From Larix sibirica (taxonomy: Eukaryota > Streptophyta > Pinopsida > Pinales > Pinaceae), in NCBI GenBank assembly GCA_004151065.3, contig NWUY0303873885.1, forward strand, positions 1 through 10,163: a stretch of 10,163 bases of DNA, given 5' to 3'. Below, one piece after another: positions 8,281-10,163 of the stretch (positions are counted from its first letter, which is position 1; each line of letters starts with the position of its first letter). The notes beneath the pieces were generated by a model. The model made no database searches, was not told the origin of the DNA, and saw only the letters and a list, made by a program, of their open reading frames with translations. The translations under genes and the position numbers were made by a program.

Positions 8281-8990
8281 CAGTTTGAAGCAAGATTGGA
8301 AGATGATCTCAATCCCCCCCCCCTCAACTCAATACTTGATCCTTTTAGAATTACTCATTACTACTTTAGATACTAGAAAAATATCAAGCCTTTTAGATAC
8401 AATCCCTTCCCCTATCCTTAAATTATTCTAGGTTGGAGTCATCTTTACTAGCTCCACATCCACCAACCCGACTTCTTTGAATTTGTGTCAGAATAAATCT
8501 ACAAAGAGGTACTCCTAGACATAATACCCAAATCTCAATTTCATAGTAAGGTGAAGATCTCCCCCCATAGTGATTTTATCATATTTTAGGAAATTCTCTT
8601 CCAACACATCCTCCTCGAGGGGAATTTGATCCTTGTAAGACCCATACACATTAACTACAGAAAAACCCTTCCACAACACCATTGAAAGTAACTATGCTCC
8701 AATCCCTAATACCAAAAAATAGATTTAATCAATCTTATTGATTTTTTTCTTCCAACCTACTAGAAAACTCCTTAAATTCCCCTCATAATCTACCGTTATA
8801 AAATACCAATCCTTCCAAGATATTGAGAGTAATCAATCAACATCTTCCCCTCCCCCATATTTTCTTGAATCATTATGATGTTTGGTTTGTGAAGGTCAAC
8901 TAATCTTTCCATGACAAATTTTTGAAGAGATTTCCCAAACCCCTTTTCTAGAGGGACAAAATTATTATGTTGTAACGTTATTTGGGGCAT
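8281..8990 (-). pseudogene. LINE-A AP-type endonuclease, inactivated
   Basis: The N-terminal frame at 8796-8990 contains GKSLQKFVMERLVDLHKPNI then IMIQEN, the position of the family's catalytic Glu in 'Q.ET'. Later blocks are VVNVYGSYKDQIPLEEDVLE (about 8600-8660), MGGDLHLT (about 8550-8578; family GDLN or GDFN), then LVDVELVKM and SKRLDIFLVSK (family 'K.RLDRFL'). The last conserved motif, SDHxP, appears as stop-DHLP at 8297-8311. This enzyme nicks the target DNA and starts target-primed reverse transcription. It is dead here because of stops, at least one frameshift at the C run 8314-8323 and an N-to-H change in GDLN. Confidence 0.85.
8314..8323 (+). repeat. C10 homopolymer at endonuclease frameshift
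   Basis: Ten consecutive C residues (G on the coding strand) separate the frame reading WVEGGGG from the frame that carries the DHLP motif. Slippage here is the simplest cause of the frameshift. Confidence 0.7.
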
Positions 8991-9520
8991 GCCTTGCTTT
9001 AAGGGCCCCTTTTAAGGTCTATTTATTCTCCTTTATAACTTCCCTAAGCGCTTGGTTTCGAGATAAAAAAATATAATATTTCCTCCCCTTCTTGGTTGTG
9101 ATCCTTCCCTCACTACATTCCTCTCCTAAACTCATCGATAGCAGATTTTCCAATTCCCCTCAAGTCCCTTTTTCCAATACCAAGGTTTAGTTTAAAACCC
9201 CTACAAGGAAACAAGCCCTACCCCTACCATGAAAGTCTCTAGTAGAGAGACCTTTCCCCTCATTTTATTTTTTCCCTTCTCAACCTTTTTAATAGAGACT
9301 TTTTTATACAGATTTGAATGGATTTTCGTAGAAAGGAGGATTCAAAGCTCCTTGAGAATCGAATATACAAGTAGGCTAGACTACATTTATATTTTCCATA
9401 AGTGGAGTTCTAAAATCAAATTCATAGTTCACTTCACTTCCAAGTGGAGTTGGATTCTCTCCTTTTTTTCTAAGAATAGATGCCTAAAATTTAAAATTAC
9501 CCTTTGTATCCTCCCTTGGG
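8991..9520 (-). pseudogene. LINE-A upstream segment (ORF1 tail or ORF2 leader)
   Basis: A minus-strand frame stays largely open and continues into the endonuclease start. It includes NPTPLGSEVNYEFDFRTPLM (about 9390-9450), FDSQGALNPPFYENPFKS (about 9310-9360), GELENLLSMSLGEECSEGRI and TTKKGRK (about 9080-9165). The Pro-, Ser- and Lys/Arg-rich character fits the low-complexity region that precedes the endonuclease in plant LINEs, between the ORF1 gag-like zinc knuckle and ORF2. No CCHC knuckle is visible, so the ORF1 core would lie to the right of the junction at 9520, outside or displaced by the inserted sequence. Assignment rests on continuity and bias, not on a named domain. Confidence 0.5.
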
Positions 9521-9577
9521 TTTTGTTACACCCCAGATTGTCTGTAACGTGTTTACCAGGATATACCGGAGTGAAGA

Positions 9578-9601
9578 GGCCTTTTGCCATTGTAAAAGGC
9601 C
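9578..9601. repeat. perfect 8-bp hairpin
   Basis: GGCCTTTT at 9578-9585 pairs exactly with AAAAGGCC at 9594-9601 around an 8-base loop. The same arm region also has a second partner, since CTTTTGCC pairs with GGCAAAAG near 9618-9628, so two alternative folds are possible. Confidence 0.75.
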
Positions 9602-9814
9602 AAGTTTGGGCTTGTTTTGGCAAAAGTGTTGGTCTAGCTGAGCTCAAGAGCCATGGTCTGGTCATGACAGGTCCTCTTGGTTTTCATTACAAGAAGTGTT
9701 GGGTTAGTGGCAACGCTGACCACCCCTTGATGGGCGGAAGTCCCGCATTATGTTGGAGGATTTGTACCCTAGGTTGGTGTCCAGTGCTTCATGGGATGGA
9801 CCCATTAGGAGACA

Positions 9815-9835
9815 TGGCTTAGGGGCTCCTAGCCA
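9815..9835. repeat. hairpin with one bulged base
   Basis: TGGCT-T-AGG (9815-9823) pairs with CCTAGCCA (9828-9835) with a single bulged T. It contains the same CCTAG core as the downstream array and may be an outlying member. A smaller hairpin, ATGGG/CCCAT, lies just before it at 9791-9805. Confidence 0.6.
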
Positions 9836-9882
9836 CACTCATGTTTATGCTATGTAGTGTTAAAGATAATGCAGCTGCGAGA

Positions 9883-9901
9883 GCCATTCTCAGGGAATGG
9901 C
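9883..9901. repeat. perfect 7-bp hairpin upstream of array
   Basis: GCCATTC at 9883-9889 pairs with GAATGGC at 9895-9901 around a 5-base loop. Its sequence differs from the two array classes and it sits immediately to the left of the array. Confidence 0.75.
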
Positions 9902-9902
9902 A

Positions 9903-10162
9903 CCTTAGTCAGTTACCTAGAGATCCTGGTTAGTTAACCAGGCAGTCTAAGCCCCTCGCAGTTATCTATGGTTCTTGGTCTGGGACCAAGCAGTACAAAG
10001 CCATGGCAAAAGCCCTTGGGCCCTAGCTGATCACTAGGGCCTCCTGGTTAGTTACACCAGAGGGATTCTTGGTTTAGAACCAAGCATTGCAAAACCCTAG
10101 CCAATATCTAGGGAACTTGGTCTAGGACAAAGTCAGATAAGCCCCTAGCAGTTATCTAGGGC
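9903..10162 (+). repeat. alternating two-class hairpin array
   Basis: About five units, each with a class A then a class B hairpin. Class A (CCCTAG, 7-base loop, CTAGGG): 10019-10041 (8-bp stem), 10095-10113, 10143-10161, with degenerate copies at 9903-9922 and 9952-9971. Class B (CTTGGTY or CCTGGTT, 3-4-base loop, reverse complement): 9925-9942, 9974-9990, 10043-10063 (one inserted base), 10068-10084, and 10116-10132 (one mismatch). Spacers share CAGTACAAAGCC, CATTGCAAAACC or CAGATAAGCCCC-like text. Unit spacing is about 48-75 bp. 9951-9971 and 10141-10161 agree at 19 of 21 bases. The array runs off the right edge. Confidence 0.88.
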
Positions 10163-10163
10163 C

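Larger units (their letters stand above)
4927..9520 (-). mobile_element. LINE-A: near full-length plant LINE with RNase H, degenerate
   Basis: A 4.6-kb minus-strand remnant in which peptide blocks follow the complete ORF2 order of plant L1-clade LINEs: upstream ORF1-like segment, AP endonuclease, linker, reverse transcriptase, connection, zf-RVT and RNase H. The reading switches frame many times and is cut by stops. Key residues are lost in the endonuclease, RT and RNase H, so it is a dead copy. No poly(A) (plus-strand T run) or target-site duplication could be fixed at its 3' end, which should lie below 4927. On the right it stops abruptly at about 9520-9523, where a differently composed sequence begins. 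The parts are listed separately. Confidence 0.88.
9524..10163 (+). mobile_element. probable LTR left end, continuing past window
   Basis: Composition changes sharply at about 9520 from AT-rich LINE remnant to GC-richer DNA with few homopolymers. The new sequence starts TGTTACACCCC. Plant LTRs begin with TG and often with TGTAACACCC-like text, so the left boundary is placed at 9524. No open frame with a recognisable domain is present, as expected inside an LTR. The first 380 bp are single-copy-like with a few hairpins (9578-9601, 9791-9805, 9815-9835), and the rest is the hairpin array listed separately. If it is an LTR insertion, a 5-bp target duplication of GGTTT (9519-9523) would be expected after its far end. 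A hairpin-rich non-LTR repeat is the main alternative. Confidence 0.42.

Noticed and set aside
9429-9665. 78-codon minus-strand frame starting in the inserted sequence
   Set aside because: Its ATG and first half lie in the GC-richer inserted segment and only the last part is LINE-A sequence, so the frame is a junction artefact.
9229-9822. 197-codon plus-strand open frame, the longest in the window
   Set aside because: It crosses the junction at 9520 between two unrelated sequences. Its first half is antisense to LINE-A coding text and its second half lies in hairpin-rich, LTR-like DNA with no domain, so it is open by chance.
9903-10162. CRISPR array
   Set aside because: The repeated units are imperfect, differ in spacing, are themselves hairpins with no unique spacers of constant length, and sit in plant transposon DNA.
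9903-10162. tRNA or bacterial-type terminator cluster
   Set aside because: No cloverleaf with a T-loop GTTCGA-like motif fits, and the stems are not followed by T runs.

Overview
The window looks like repeat-rich, AT-rich nuclear DNA from a large plant genome. The reasoning is that almost every protein-like stretch is a decayed plant-type non-LTR (LINE, L1-clade) retrotransposon, including a C-terminal RNase H domain that is characteristic of plant LINEs. No prokaryote-like gene organisation, intact long reading frame, rRNA or tRNA gene is visible. A gymnosperm or other large-genome seed plant would fit, but the sequence alone does not settle the species.

Layout, left to right. 1-1440: AT-rich DNA with a short possible exon ending in a consensus splice donor (107-175), two diverged direct-repeat pairs and a 56-bp tandem duplication. 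1445-1693 (+): a fragment of the C-terminal part of a LINE ORF2 (LINE-C). 1700-3357 (-): a second LINE fragment (LINE-B) covering the end of the endonuclease, the linker and most of the reverse transcriptase. 3359-3595: an LTR-like stretch with a TATA-like box, a perfect 11-bp inverted repeat and a degenerate primer-binding-like site. 3596-4926: AT-rich DNA with three families of short tandem repeats and no recognisable gene. 4927-9520 (-): a long LINE remnant (LINE-A). Read from right to left it holds an upstream ORF1/leader-like segment, AP-type endonuclease, linker, reverse transcriptase, connection region, zf-RVT zinc-binding region and RNase H, all broken by stops and frameshifts. 9524-10163: an abrupt change to GC-richer DNA beginning TGTTACACCCC, probably the left end of an LTR-type element inserted into LINE-A. 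Its right-hand 260 bp is an ordered array of short hairpins.

Nothing here is likely to make a functional protein. The window records layered transposon insertion and decay. Its most unusual part is the hairpin array at 9903-10162, where two hairpin classes (CCCTAG-loop-CTAGGG and CTTGGT/CCTGGT-loop-ACCAAG/ACCAGG) alternate in roughly 48-75 bp units and continue past the window edge.
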